A stretch of DNA of 9,403 nucleotides, taken from contig PMIG01000305.1 in NCBI GenBank assembly GCA_003157055.1, forward strand, positions 1 to 9,403, given 5' to 3'. Position numbers and translations under genes: made by a program. How positions within the stretch are numbered: the first letter of the stretch is position 1; the number at the start of each line of letters is the position of its first letter. This stretch comes from Bacteroidales bacterium. Its GTDB lineage: Bacteria > Bacteroidota > Bacteroidia > Bacteroidales > VadinHA17. The notes under the pieces are model-generated. The model ran no database searches. It saw nothing but the letters and a program-made list of their open reading frames with translations, and had not been told where the DNA came from. Positions 1-7,449 of the stretch are shown in pieces.

Positions 1-1287
1 CTGAGATGCCAGCAAGCTGCATCCCCAGCTGCCATTGAATGGCTCAATCTTCCATTTAGGGCCCGGAGCTCCGTTAACCAGCTTCGATCCGTAAATGCCG
101 TCGATAAGGAACAGCATGGTTTTATCGCCAAGATCCTTGTGAGCAATAAAGTCGACAAAAGTAAGGTACTGTGGATTTCCCTGCCGGTCGGGACTGAAAT
201 TGTTATGAGCATTTTTTCGCCAGTTATTGTCTATGCTGGTGACTCCGTAATAATTTTTTGCGCATAATGTGACACCCTGACCTACATGTCCTTTCAGCAG
301 GGCCATATTTATAAGGTAATCAGCTTCCACTGCACAGGTAGCGAGCCCGGTAGCCAGCTTTCCATTGTCCACTGAATAAGGTATGGCATTATCGGTATAA
401 GTCGATTTGACCCGGCCGTCGCCTCCGGTGTTATCAACGAAGATTACTCCGGGGAAAACAGCATGGCACTTGTCGAAAATATTATCAGTGATAAAACGGC
501 TGGCATCAAACACTGTTATCTTTTCCTGAAGTATTCCGGCCTCATTGACCAGGCTTTTCAGCAATGAAAGTACCATCTGTGGTGTTGCGTTTATCTCCGG
601 CGAATTCTGGTGGCTGTAGGTATTGTTGGTGTTTATCTTGATTGCAATTTTCTGACCGGGCCGGTAATTTTGATTTTTTAAATTGTGCCTGTTATTGGCA
701 TATTTGAAGATAGCCGTCCAGGCTCTCTTTTCTGTCTTTTCGCCTGTAAGTGTAGTCAAAGATTCTTTCAGCATCTTATCGGATTCTGACTGTGAAGTTA
801 CATTTTCGTCCCACCAGTTGCCGGTTATTCCATCCCATGAAGCAACTAACGGATCATGTACCCATACAACCCTGCCGGGGAAGATACCTCTTGCCGTGCC
901 CATAGGTTGATTTGGCAAGACAATCCAATCTGCATTTTTTTTAGCAGAAGCAGATCCTGTCTCCCTGCTTAGTAAGAACATTGAGCCTGCAAAAGCAATC
1001 AACATGAACAGTGTGCCATACAGGTATTTTGACCGCATAAAATTCAGCTTTGCCTTTCTGAAGGCAGCAACAGATCCGGCAAGTGACAGAAGCCAGATTA
1101 CAAATCCCGACATGATCGGTGCCGCGACCCGCATACAGGGATATGTTGCTCTCTGTGGTTTCGGGATAACACGCATGAGAAACCAGATTGTTGAGGCAAT
1201 TCCGGTAAAAATAAATGTGATTTTGAGAAAAGTGCTCTTTTTTATCCGGCTGATATGACCAGGGATGAAGTTCAAAATATTTTTCAT
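1..1287 (-). CDS. Membrane-anchored DUF362 domain protein, C-terminus cut off by window edge
   Basis: Reading the minus strand from the ATG at 1287 gives 429 uninterrupted codons that run off the left edge, so the C-terminus is missing. Three hydrophobic segments lie at about residues 22-40, 56-76 and 88-106, with the motif YPCMRVAAP (49-57) between the first two; the rest appears to form a large extra-membrane domain. That domain has DUF362 (PF04015) hallmarks: RPGQKIAIKINTN (209-221), ITVFDASR (257-264), ADYLINMALLKGH (322-334), a KNYYG stretch (344-348) and LFLIDGIYG (392-400). The GIFPGRVVWVHDP segment (134-146) precedes it. Some DUF362 proteins carry ferredoxin-type iron-sulfur motifs; none is visible in this part. 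Biochemical role is unknown. There is no Shine-Dalgarno; a -7-like box lies about 50 bases upstream. The gene diverges from the DUF2177 gene. The family call is firm, the function is not. Confidence 0.88.
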   Translation of the reverse strand, partial: MKNILNFIPGHISRIKKSTFLKITFIFTGIASTIWFLMRVIPKPQRATYPCMRVAAPIMSGFVIWLLSLAGSVAAFRKAKLNFMRSKYLYGTLFMLIAFAGSMFLLSRETGSASAKKNADWIVLPNQPMGTARGIFPGRVVWVHDPLVASWDGITGNWWDENVTSQSESDKMLKESLTTLTGEKTEKRAWTAIFKYANNRHNLKNQNYRPGQKIAIKINTNNTYSHQNSPEINATPQMVLSLLKSLVNEAGILQEKITVFDASRFITDNIFDKCHAVFPGVIFVDNTGGDGRVKSTYTDNAIPYSVDNGKLATGLATCAVEADYLINMALLKGHVGQGVTLCAKNYYGVTSIDNNWRKNAHNNFSPDRQGNPQYLTFVDFIAHKDLGDKTMLFLIDGIYGSKLVNGAPGPKWKIEPFNGSWGCSLLASQ

Positions 1288-1335
1288 GCCAGTTGAATTT
1301 TAATGAGATATGTTCTGCTTATTGTCTGGTTACAG

Positions 1336-1343
1336 CAAATGTA
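1336..1343 (-). promoter_or_regulatory. Candidate Bacteroidetes -7 box for the DUF362 gene
   Basis: On the minus strand the octamer TACATTTG fits the Bacteroidetes -7 consensus TAnnTTTG exactly and lies 48 bases before the DUF362 start codon. No convincing TTTG-type -33 element is found 19-21 bases upstream, so the site rests on one element in AT-rich DNA. Confidence 0.35.
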
Positions 1344-1476
1344 GTGTTTGTAATAATAGGAAGATTTATCAGGGGATGGATTTTTGAATTTAAGATTGCA
1401 ATTAGCTTTCGAAGGATAATAAGTATAAAGAATTTGTTTAATTTTATGCTATTGTAAATCAATAAAATGCCGGTAT

Positions 1477-1872
1477 ATGTTCCTGAAACTATATTTTATC
1501 GACCTGCCCGTATTTTTTGCCATCGATATGGTGTGGCTGGTATTGGTTGCAAAAAAATTCTATGCTGCTCACATAGGGTTTCTGCTGAAGCCGGACGTCA
1601 ACTGGCTTGCTGCAATTATTTTTTATTTGCTCTTTATCGGCGGACTGGTAACATTTGTCATTTCACCGGCTGTCGAGAAACATTCCTGGTTGCATGCATT
1701 GATTTATGGCGCATTTTTCGGGCTGGTTACATATGCTACTTATGATCTTACAAACCTGGCAACCTTGAAAGACTTTCCATTGCTGGTTACAATTGTCGAC
1801 CTGGTGTGGGGCATGGTCTTATCAGCTTCTGTTTCAATTGTAACATATCTCATATTCAACCGGATAGGATAA
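1477..1872 (+). CDS. DUF2177 family four-helix membrane protein
   Basis: A 131-residue hydrophobic protein with four predicted membrane helices, at about residues 5-25, 43-63, 72-90 and 101-126. The pattern matches the DUF2177 family (PF09945): Asp17 and Trp20 in the first helix, Tyr50 in the second, Pro64 after it, and the conserved stretch YATYDLTNLAT (86-96). The length is normal for the family and both ends look intact. It should sit in the cytoplasmic membrane; no function is established for this family. An overlapping ATG at 1467 opens another frame whose product has no family features, so 1477 is preferred. There is no Shine-Dalgarno. A weak promoter-like pair (TTTG 1383-1386, TAGCTTTC 1403-1410) lies upstream, but its 16-base spacer is short. 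It is flanked by a divergent gene and followed by a 158-base gap, so it is probably transcribed alone. Confidence 0.9.
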   Translation: MFLKLYFIDLPVFFAIDMVWLVLVAKKFYAAHIGFLLKPDVNWLAAIIFYLLFIGGLVTFVISPAVEKHSWLHALIYGAFFGLVTYATYDLTNLATLKDFPLLVTIVDLVWGMVLSASVSIVTYLIFNRIG

Positions 1873-2030
1873 TAGTATCCGATATCCTTCACAGCTATAA
1901 AATCAGAAATCTGTAAGAGTTCTGTATATTTCAATCACAGATCAGGTTACATTATTCTGCCAGCGTTATTGAGATAGCGGCGTACAGCGATTAATAATTA
2001 CTAATTTTACCAATATCAAACAGATATAGA

Positions 2031-5000
2031 ATGAGATTGCATTTTATTAATCTGTCAATTATTTTCCTGGGCTTAATTTTTATAATTCCAGTATTGTCCG
2101 GACAGGTTCCCGAACTGGTCTTGCCGATAGGTCATTCCGGCATGGTTCGGGATGCAAATTACAGCCCGGATGGGAGGATGATATCTACAACATCTGACGA
2201 CAGAACGGTAAAAATCTGGAATTCAGACAACGGTAGACTTCTATTAACATTGGATGGTTTTAACAGCTTCGAAATTGTGAATACTGTCACTTTCAGCCCT
2301 GATGGGGCAAGCATTATGACAATAAATGAAGTTGGCGGGATAAGTATCTGGGATTCAAGAAGCGGCAGACTGCTTTTAAAGCCTGATCATCCATCGTTAC
2401 ACAGGATTAAAAATGCGGCAGATGAAGTTAATAAGGTAAAGTACAGCCCTGATAGCAAATATCTCTTTACAATTCAGGATAGCGTACTAAATATATGGGA
2501 CATTAAAAGCTGTAAATTATACCGGACCCTTTACGGTCATGAAGGCGGAGTTCAATCATTTGATTTTAGTCCCGATAAGAGAACCTTTATATCCTCTTCC
2601 GGTGACGGATCGGCTGATATTTTTGATTTAAGGAACTTCAATCTGATCCGAACTCTTGAAAACAAAAAAGGTATTTCTGATTTTTCAGAAGCTGCATTCA
2701 CTCCAAACGGACGAAGTCTGATGACTTATTCAGATGGTAGATTAAAAACATGGGATCTGGTAAATGGCATCCAATTATCGATAATAGAAACTATCTCGGA
2801 TTCAAAACCATGCTTCAGTCCTGATGGCAGTAAAATATTTGCCGTCGGAGATTTATATTACCGAAATGGAAAATGGAAAAAAGAATCAGAAGTTTCGTTA
2901 TCGTTCTCTGTTGACTCCGGGGGATTGTCCGGTCAGGTTGCCGGATTATACGATGCTGAAAGCGGAAAGTTAATAAGGCCATTTGTTGACTCCACAACCA
3001 TCGACATTGAGAATGAGTCTATTGGTGATCATGTGCCAATTTCTGTAACTGGCTTTAGTCCCGATGGCAAAACTGTTATAACCATCTCCGACAAATGCAG
3101 GATATGGGATACCGAAAAGGGGATCCTGTTATACACCATAGAAGGGAATTTCGGAGATAATTCTTTTGTCTCTTTCACTCCTGACAGCAAAATGATTTTC
3201 ATTATTACTTCTTTGTCGACCAGATTATATGATGCATTGACAGGCAGGCTATTGCACAGCTATGATGCTCCTCATTTCAAAGTATATAGTACTCGAGATG
3301 ATAAGAGATATTATGTTCCTGCTGCCGGGCTAAGTCCTGATGGTAAAAGTTTTTTTATTGTTTCGGGCAATTATAATTCATTGAAAATATGGGATGTGCA
3401 AGATGGAGAGATGAAGCTTGATCTAACCGGCAATTCGTCCCCGGTTTCTAAAGCGGTCTTCAGCCCGGACGGGAAAAGTATATTATCGGAATCTTTTAAT
3501 AATGGTTCGACAACCAGAATATGGGATCTGCTGAATGGTAAGATTATCCGGAGTATTGAAGGTCAGGAATGGGGTGGCGCAGGTTATTGCGATAGTGGCA
3601 AAAACATTCACACTTCTTTTAATAATGCCGCTGGAAGAACAATCATTAATGCCTGGAATGTAACCAGCGGGGAAAAGATTAATAATATTGAATTACAAGC
3701 TGACAGCATTATCCGATATTATTTCAGCCCGGATGACAAGACCATAGTGGTGATTGATACAAATTTTATTGCAAAAATACTTGATGCAAAAACCGGTTCA
3801 TTGCTGTTCAATCTGACTGGTCCGGTCGCTGAAGCGAAATTCAGCCCCGATAGTAAATTGATAGCGACAACATCATGGTTCGATTTTATCAACATCTGGG
3901 ACATTGAGAGCGGCAAGCTGGTGCGTTGTCTCAGAGATCAGGAAAAATCCTGGGATGGAGACACTTTGAAGTACGAGATGGCAATGACTGATTCCCTGGG
4001 TAAATCAGCGCCGGTAAAAATAGCGGTAACGCCGGAAATGCCTTTCAGAGAGTTGTCAGATTTTGCTAAACAAATAGCAACAGGCAGTGTGAAAAAAGTT
4101 GATTTCAATTTTGGTGGAAATATATTGATTGAAAATGGGGATAGAGATGATATTGCAAAAATATGGGATATTCAAAGCGGTGCGATCCTAAACAGGTTTG
4201 ACGGAAACCATGCTGTAATAAACTCAGATGGGTCAATGATTTTAACTTATGATTTTATTGATAATGAATTATGCCCTGTGGTAAGGGATGTAAAAAGCAG
4301 GAAAAAACTGTACAATCTGGGACAGGATTTCTTACAGTTTTTTTTAGCCAGATTCAGCCCTGATGGAAAGGATATCATCACGCCATATTACGATTCTGTT
4401 AGAATCTGGGACGCTCAGAATGGTCAGCTTAAAAGCGTTACGCATTTTTCGGGCACCTTGTGCGATGCAGATTGGAAGGCAGCGAAATTAATGATTCATG
4501 ATAATTCAAAGCTTGTCTTTTATAATATGGTAACAGGGAAGGAGCTTTATACATTAATAGCCATCGATTCATCGGATTACCTTGTTGTGACTCCGGATAA
4601 CTATTATATGGGAACAAAGAATGCAACCAGTAAGCTGTCATGGCGTGTCGGCAACCAATTATACAGCTTCGACCAGTTTGATCTTCAATACAATCGGCCC
4701 GACGTTGTTCTTGAACGTCTTTGCAATCCTGACACTGCTTTGATAAGAATGTACAGGAATGCATATGAAAAACGACTTAGGAGGTCTGGGTTCAGCGAAA
4801 AGATGTTCTCTACACAGTGGCATACACCTGAAATAAATATTATTAACTCCGACTCTTTGATTTTTTCTCCTGACAAAAGCAAGCTTCAGCTGATAATCTG
4901 CGGAACGGACAGCAGATATAAACTCGACCGCTTTCTGGTATGGGTTAATGGTGTCCCGGTATATGGAGCCAATGGATTGTCACTTCTTCAAGAAAAAACC

Positions 5001-5990
5001 GATTCCGTAATCAAAACCATCAATATCAGACTTTCGGTGGGTGATAATAATATTAAAGTCTCCTGTATGAATGAAAAAGGAGTTGAATCATTAAGAGAAT
5101 CAGTTGACGTAGTTTACAACCCGCCTAAGCCAGCAAAGCCTGATCTTTATATCATTGCAATGAGCGTTTCAGGTTATAAGGATAAAAATTTCAACCTTCA
5201 GTATGCTGCCAAAGATGGTAAGGATATCACAAACATGTTTGATTCCCTTGCAGTTTCAGAAAAAGACTATGGCAAAATATTTATTGATACGCTCTTTAAC
5301 GGCAGAGCAACAAGAAGAAATTTTTTCGGCTTAAGGAAGAGACTCCTGGCTTCCAGTGTTAATGATAAGGTAATAGTTTATATATCCGGGCATGGATTGC
5401 TGAATAAAAATATGGATTTCTATTTTGCTACTTACGACATGGATTTCCGTCATCCTGAGAAAAGAGGAATTTCCTTCGACGATCTTGAAAGTATCCTCGA
5501 TGGTATTCCTGCAAGAAAGAAACTTCTCATGATGGATGCCTGTCACAGCGGCGAGGTGGACAAGGAGGAGATGAACAATATGGTTGCTTCAAAAGTTGAA
5601 ATGGAGCCCAATATTATTTTCAGAGGCAGTGTCAGAGAATATAATTTCAAAGACGCCGGCACCCAAAAGTCAGGAATAAGCCTGAGCAACTCCTTTGAAT
5701 TAATGCGAGAGCTTTTTGCAGATCTGGATCAGGGCACTGGAGCTACTGTGATTTCAGCAGCAGCAGGTAAAGGATATGCTTTGGAATCGCCGCAGTGGAA
5801 CAATGGAGTCTTCACTTATACAATAATCAACGGTTTGAAAAACAAAGCTGCTGATAAGAATAAAGATGGTAAGATTACAATTTCCGAATTAAGAGATTAC
5901 TCAATAAGGCAGGTGCAACTTTTAACTGGTGGCAGGCAGAAACCTACAGTAAGGAAAGAATCAACAGGATTTGACTGGGAGATTCTTTGA
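2031..5990 (+). CDS. Exported WD40-repeat protein with C-terminal caspase/metacaspase-like peptidase domain
   Basis: A 1319-residue multidomain protein. Residues 1-24 look like a signal peptide, with likely cleavage before Gln25, so it should act outside the cytoplasm. Residues about 35-840 hold roughly sixteen WD40-type blades, marked by recurring SPDG/SPDS turns (45, 89, 139, 263, 343, 435, 477, 605, 776) and IWD-type ends (61, 105, 154, 239, 357, 452, 496, 621, 710, 791), enough for two propellers. A linker with LVVTPDNYYMG (851-861) and QYNRPDVVLERL (886-897) follows, then a probable beta-sandwich (932-1030). The peptidase C14-like domain spans about 1038-1300, with SGHG (catalytic His1121) and DACHSG (catalytic Cys1171). 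Asp1062, Ser1119 and Asp1169 match the metacaspase S1 pocket, suggesting cleavage after Arg or Lys (inference). An EF-hand-like loop occupies 1275-1286. There is no Shine-Dalgarno; a TAATTTTA box lies at 2002-2009. Substrates are unknown. Confidence 0.95.
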   Translation: MRLHFINLSIIFLGLIFIIPVLSGQVPELVLPIGHSGMVRDANYSPDGRMISTTSDDRTVKIWNSDNGRLLLTLDGFNSFEIVNTVTFSPDGASIMTINEVGGISIWDSRSGRLLLKPDHPSLHRIKNAADEVNKVKYSPDSKYLFTIQDSVLNIWDIKSCKLYRTLYGHEGGVQSFDFSPDKRTFISSSGDGSADIFDLRNFNLIRTLENKKGISDFSEAAFTPNGRSLMTYSDGRLKTWDLVNGIQLSIIETISDSKPCFSPDGSKIFAVGDLYYRNGKWKKESEVSLSFSVDSGGLSGQVAGLYDAESGKLIRPFVDSTTIDIENESIGDHVPISVTGFSPDGKTVITISDKCRIWDTEKGILLYTIEGNFGDNSFVSFTPDSKMIFIITSLSTRLYDALTGRLLHSYDAPHFKVYSTRDDKRYYVPAAGLSPDGKSFFIVSGNYNSLKIWDVQDGEMKLDLTGNSSPVSKAVFSPDGKSILSESFNNGSTTRIWDLLNGKIIRSIEGQEWGGAGYCDSGKNIHTSFNNAAGRTIINAWNVTSGEKINNIELQADSIIRYYFSPDDKTIVVIDTNFIAKILDAKTGSLLFNLTGPVAEAKFSPDSKLIATTSWFDFINIWDIESGKLVRCLRDQEKSWDGDTLKYEMAMTDSLGKSAPVKIAVTPEMPFRELSDFAKQIATGSVKKVDFNFGGNILIENGDRDDIAKIWDIQSGAILNRFDGNHAVINSDGSMILTYDFIDNELCPVVRDVKSRKKLYNLGQDFLQFFLARFSPDGKDIITPYYDSVRIWDAQNGQLKSVTHFSGTLCDADWKAAKLMIHDNSKLVFYNMVTGKELYTLIAIDSSDYLVVTPDNYYMGTKNATSKLSWRVGNQLYSFDQFDLQYNRPDVVLERLCNPDTALIRMYRNAYEKRLRRSGFSEKMFSTQWHTPEINIINSDSLIFSPDKSKLQLIICGTDSRYKLDRFLVWVNGVPVYGANGLSLLQEKTDSVIKTINIRLSVGDNNIKVSCMNEKGVESLRESVDVVYNPPKPAKPDLYIIAMSVSGYKDKNFNLQYAAKDGKDITNMFDSLAVSEKDYGKIFIDTLFNGRATRRNFFGLRKRLLASSVNDKVIVYISGHGLLNKNMDFYFATYDMDFRHPEKRGISFDDLESILDGIPARKKLLMMDACHSGEVDKEEMNNMVASKVEMEPNIIFRGSVREYNFKDAGTQKSGISLSNSFELMRELFADLDQGTGATVISAAAGKGYALESPQWNNGVFTYTIINGLKNKAADKNKDGKITISELRDYSIRQVQLLTGGRQKPTVRKESTGFDWEIL

Positions 5991-6027
5991 AAACCTTAAC
6001 AGATAAAATCCTGCTGGCATAATAAAA

Positions 6028-6055
6028 ACAGCCCTGAAGATTTCTTCAGGGCTGT
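6028..6055. terminator. Hairpin terminator between convergent genes
   Basis: A perfect 12-bp inverted repeat (ACAGCCCTGAAG and its complement) with a four-base ATTT loop lies between the two convergent stop codons. On the minus strand the stem is followed by an uninterrupted run of Ts and then ATT, a good intrinsic terminator for the aromatic-rich protein gene. On the plus strand the tail is only GCTTATATATTT, so termination of the WD40-caspase transcript there is less certain, although the hairpin may serve both directions. Confidence 0.85.
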
Positions 6056-6082
6056 GCTTATATATTTAATCCTTATGCTTTA

Positions 6083-7372
6083 TTATTTCCTCCGCGAGCC
6101 TTTATCTGATTTTGATCCTTTGGCTCTTCCGCCGCCTTTTCTCGAAAAGATTGATTTGCCCTGCCTTCTGCCCGTGTTGGCTGAAGAGTTTGCCCTCGGA
6201 GCCGACTGTCCGGATTGCCTTGCAGATACTGACCTCTGAGTCTGTTCTGGTTTGGAAACACTCCTCTGGGTTTGTTCAGTCGGTGTAATGTTCCGTTGAG
6301 TCTGTTCCGGTCTGGAAATACTCCGCTGGTTTTGTTCAGTACTGTTAATGGTTCTGTTGGGAGCAGCAGCACGTCTGCGCGATACATTTCCATTCTGGTC
6401 CAGTGTACGGTTGTTGCGCGAAATGTTGGTGACGCCATTTTCCTGCTGACGCTGGTTGCGGGAGTTGTAAACTGCATTGTTGCGTCCGGGGTTATTCTGT
6501 CTCCTGTTGTTCTGTCCGGGATTCGTCTTTGAGTAAAGAGCTTCGCCTTGCTGTCTCTGTTCCGGGTGCGAATATGTGTCTTTGTACCCGCCATTATGTA
6601 TTCTGAGGTCTACATCCGGAGAGTGTGCACGTATTCCTCTGTAATAGAAGTCATCATAACGTTGATAGCGGAAGTGGTCCCAGTGGCGGTAATGAGCATA
6701 AAAGTAATTATACCTGTTATATTGATATCCGTAGTAATAATCCCATGAGAAGGGGCTCCATGGATGCCAGTAAGTGGGGTAATAACCCCAGTACCATGAA
6801 GAATGCCAGGCCAAATATCCTGGTAAATAGATGGCTCTTATCAGAGGCCATGTGGATATTTCAAGTGGCGTGGTCTCTATAACCGTCACATTACCATTGT
6901 TCGACGATGCACCGGTATATCCCGGGTTTGGAGTTTCACCATTATCACTATAATTTGGTTCAATAATATAGTTTTTTCCATATAAAGCTTCATCACCGAT
7001 GAGCTGTATCTGGACTGATCCATTGTCGAATCGCTGTACCGTAAAGACAGCTACGTCCTGACTTTCGGTCTTGTTCAGCATGTCTCGTAAAACTATAGTG
7101 TGAACATCACCGTCGACATTATCGGAAACTGTCAAATAATCGATTTCATTATCACCATTCAGATCAAGATTGTTGATGTGGTTATTCTCATCATTTAAGT
7201 CTTTCTCGAAATTTTCAAGGGTTTTTGAATCCTGGAACAGTTTCATAACTGCATAAAGGTTAAGATTGTCTCCGGGCAGTCCCAGTTTTTCCTTAGGATT
7301 ATCCTGTGCTACAACAGTGGTCCCGAAAGCGACCATGACTGCGAGAACCGATGTGATTATTAACTTTTTCAT
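6083..7372 (-). CDS. Exported aromatic-rich, low-complexity protein of Bacteroidetes type, function unknown
   Basis: From the ATG at 7372 this encodes 429 residues. The start is preferred over an in-frame ATG at 7396 because it opens directly into a signal peptide (MKKLIITSVLA...), with likely cleavage after Ala22. Residues about 37-139 form a conserved-looking domain with LNLYAVMKLFQDSKTLENF (37-55), an acidic loop DLNGDNEIDYL (70-80) and GDEALYGKNYIIEP (126-139). Residues 175-244 are extremely rich in Trp, Tyr and His. From about 270 onward the chain is Asn/Gln/Arg-rich, with a ten-residue tandem repeat at 345-384, and it ends in a Lys/Arg/Gly-rich tail. I recognise the general type from Bacteroidetes genomes but know no function. 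The signal peptide indicates a periplasmic or surface location; the tail could bind polyanions (inference). Aromatic tracts of this kind occur in sticky envelope proteins. It is convergent with the WD40-caspase gene and ends at a strong hairpin. Confidence 0.87.
   Translation of the reverse strand: MKKLIITSVLAVMVAFGTTVVAQDNPKEKLGLPGDNLNLYAVMKLFQDSKTLENFEKDLNDENNHINNLDLNGDNEIDYLTVSDNVDGDVHTIVLRDMLNKTESQDVAVFTVQRFDNGSVQIQLIGDEALYGKNYIIEPNYSDNGETPNPGYTGASSNNGNVTVIETTPLEISTWPLIRAIYLPGYLAWHSSWYWGYYPTYWHPWSPFSWDYYYGYQYNRYNYFYAHYRHWDHFRYQRYDDFYYRGIRAHSPDVDLRIHNGGYKDTYSHPEQRQQGEALYSKTNPGQNNRRQNNPGRNNAVYNSRNQRQQENGVTNISRNNRTLDQNGNVSRRRAAAPNRTINSTEQNQRSISRPEQTQRNITPTEQTQRSVSKPEQTQRSVSARQSGQSAPRANSSANTGRRQGKSIFSRKGGGRAKGSKSDKGSRRK
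6221..6357 (-). repeat. In-gene tandem repeat (30-bp unit, 60-bp higher-order period)
   Basis: Within the aromatic-rich protein gene, four ten-residue units of the form T/P-E-Q-T/N-Q-R-S/N-V/I-S/T-x (residues 345-384, bases 6221-6340) follow one another. At DNA level the period is clearest at 60 bp: copies begin at 6238 and 6298 and differ at only five positions over their first 43 bases, then diverge. This suggests a 30-bp unit was doubled and the pair then duplicated. The repeat keeps the reading frame. Confidence 0.8.
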
Positions 7373-7416
7373 TGTCTTAATTTTTAGAAGAATCATTTCT
7401 TCAGGATACCATATAT

Positions 7417-7449
7417 CAAATGTTGTACCAAAAATTCAAATCATGCAAG
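7417..7449 (-). promoter_or_regulatory. Candidate promoter of the aromatic-rich exported protein gene
   Basis: On the minus strand AACATTTG (7417-7424) matches seven of eight positions of the Bacteroidetes -7 consensus TAnnTTTG. A CTTG that can serve as the -33 element (7446-7449) lies upstream with a suitable spacer of about 21 bases. Transcription would begin near 7410, just before the preferred start codon at 7372. The site overlaps the edge of the dehydrogenase remnant, so that decayed DNA may have become the promoter region. Short AT-rich motifs arise by chance, so this is tentative. Confidence 0.35.

Noticed and set aside
1383..1410. TTTG and TAGCTTTC pair as promoter of the DUF2177 gene
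   Set aside because: The spacer of 16 bases is shorter than usual and the -7 box has a mismatch; too weak to list.
1467..1745. 92-codon plus-strand reading frame overlapping the DUF2177 gene
   Set aside because: It overlaps the clear membrane protein in another frame and its product shows no domain or membrane pattern.
4438..4764. 108-codon minus-strand reading frame inside the WD40-caspase gene
   Set aside because: It is antisense to a continuous multidomain protein and has no recognisable features; a shadow frame.
2031..5990. WD40-caspase as the effector of an anti-phage defence system
   Set aside because: It has a signal peptide and no neighbouring sensor, gasdermin or nuclease gene, so an intracellular abortive-infection role is not supported.
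6073..6594. 173-codon minus-strand frame within the aromatic-rich protein gene
   Set aside because: Same strand but shifted frame; the low-complexity DNA lacks stop codons in this frame. The other frame has a signal peptide and a conserved-looking domain.
7373..7396. Upstream in-frame ATG that would add eight residues (MILLKIKT) to the aromatic-rich protein
   Set aside because: The second Met starts a typical MKK signal peptide; the extension lengthens the n-region without need.
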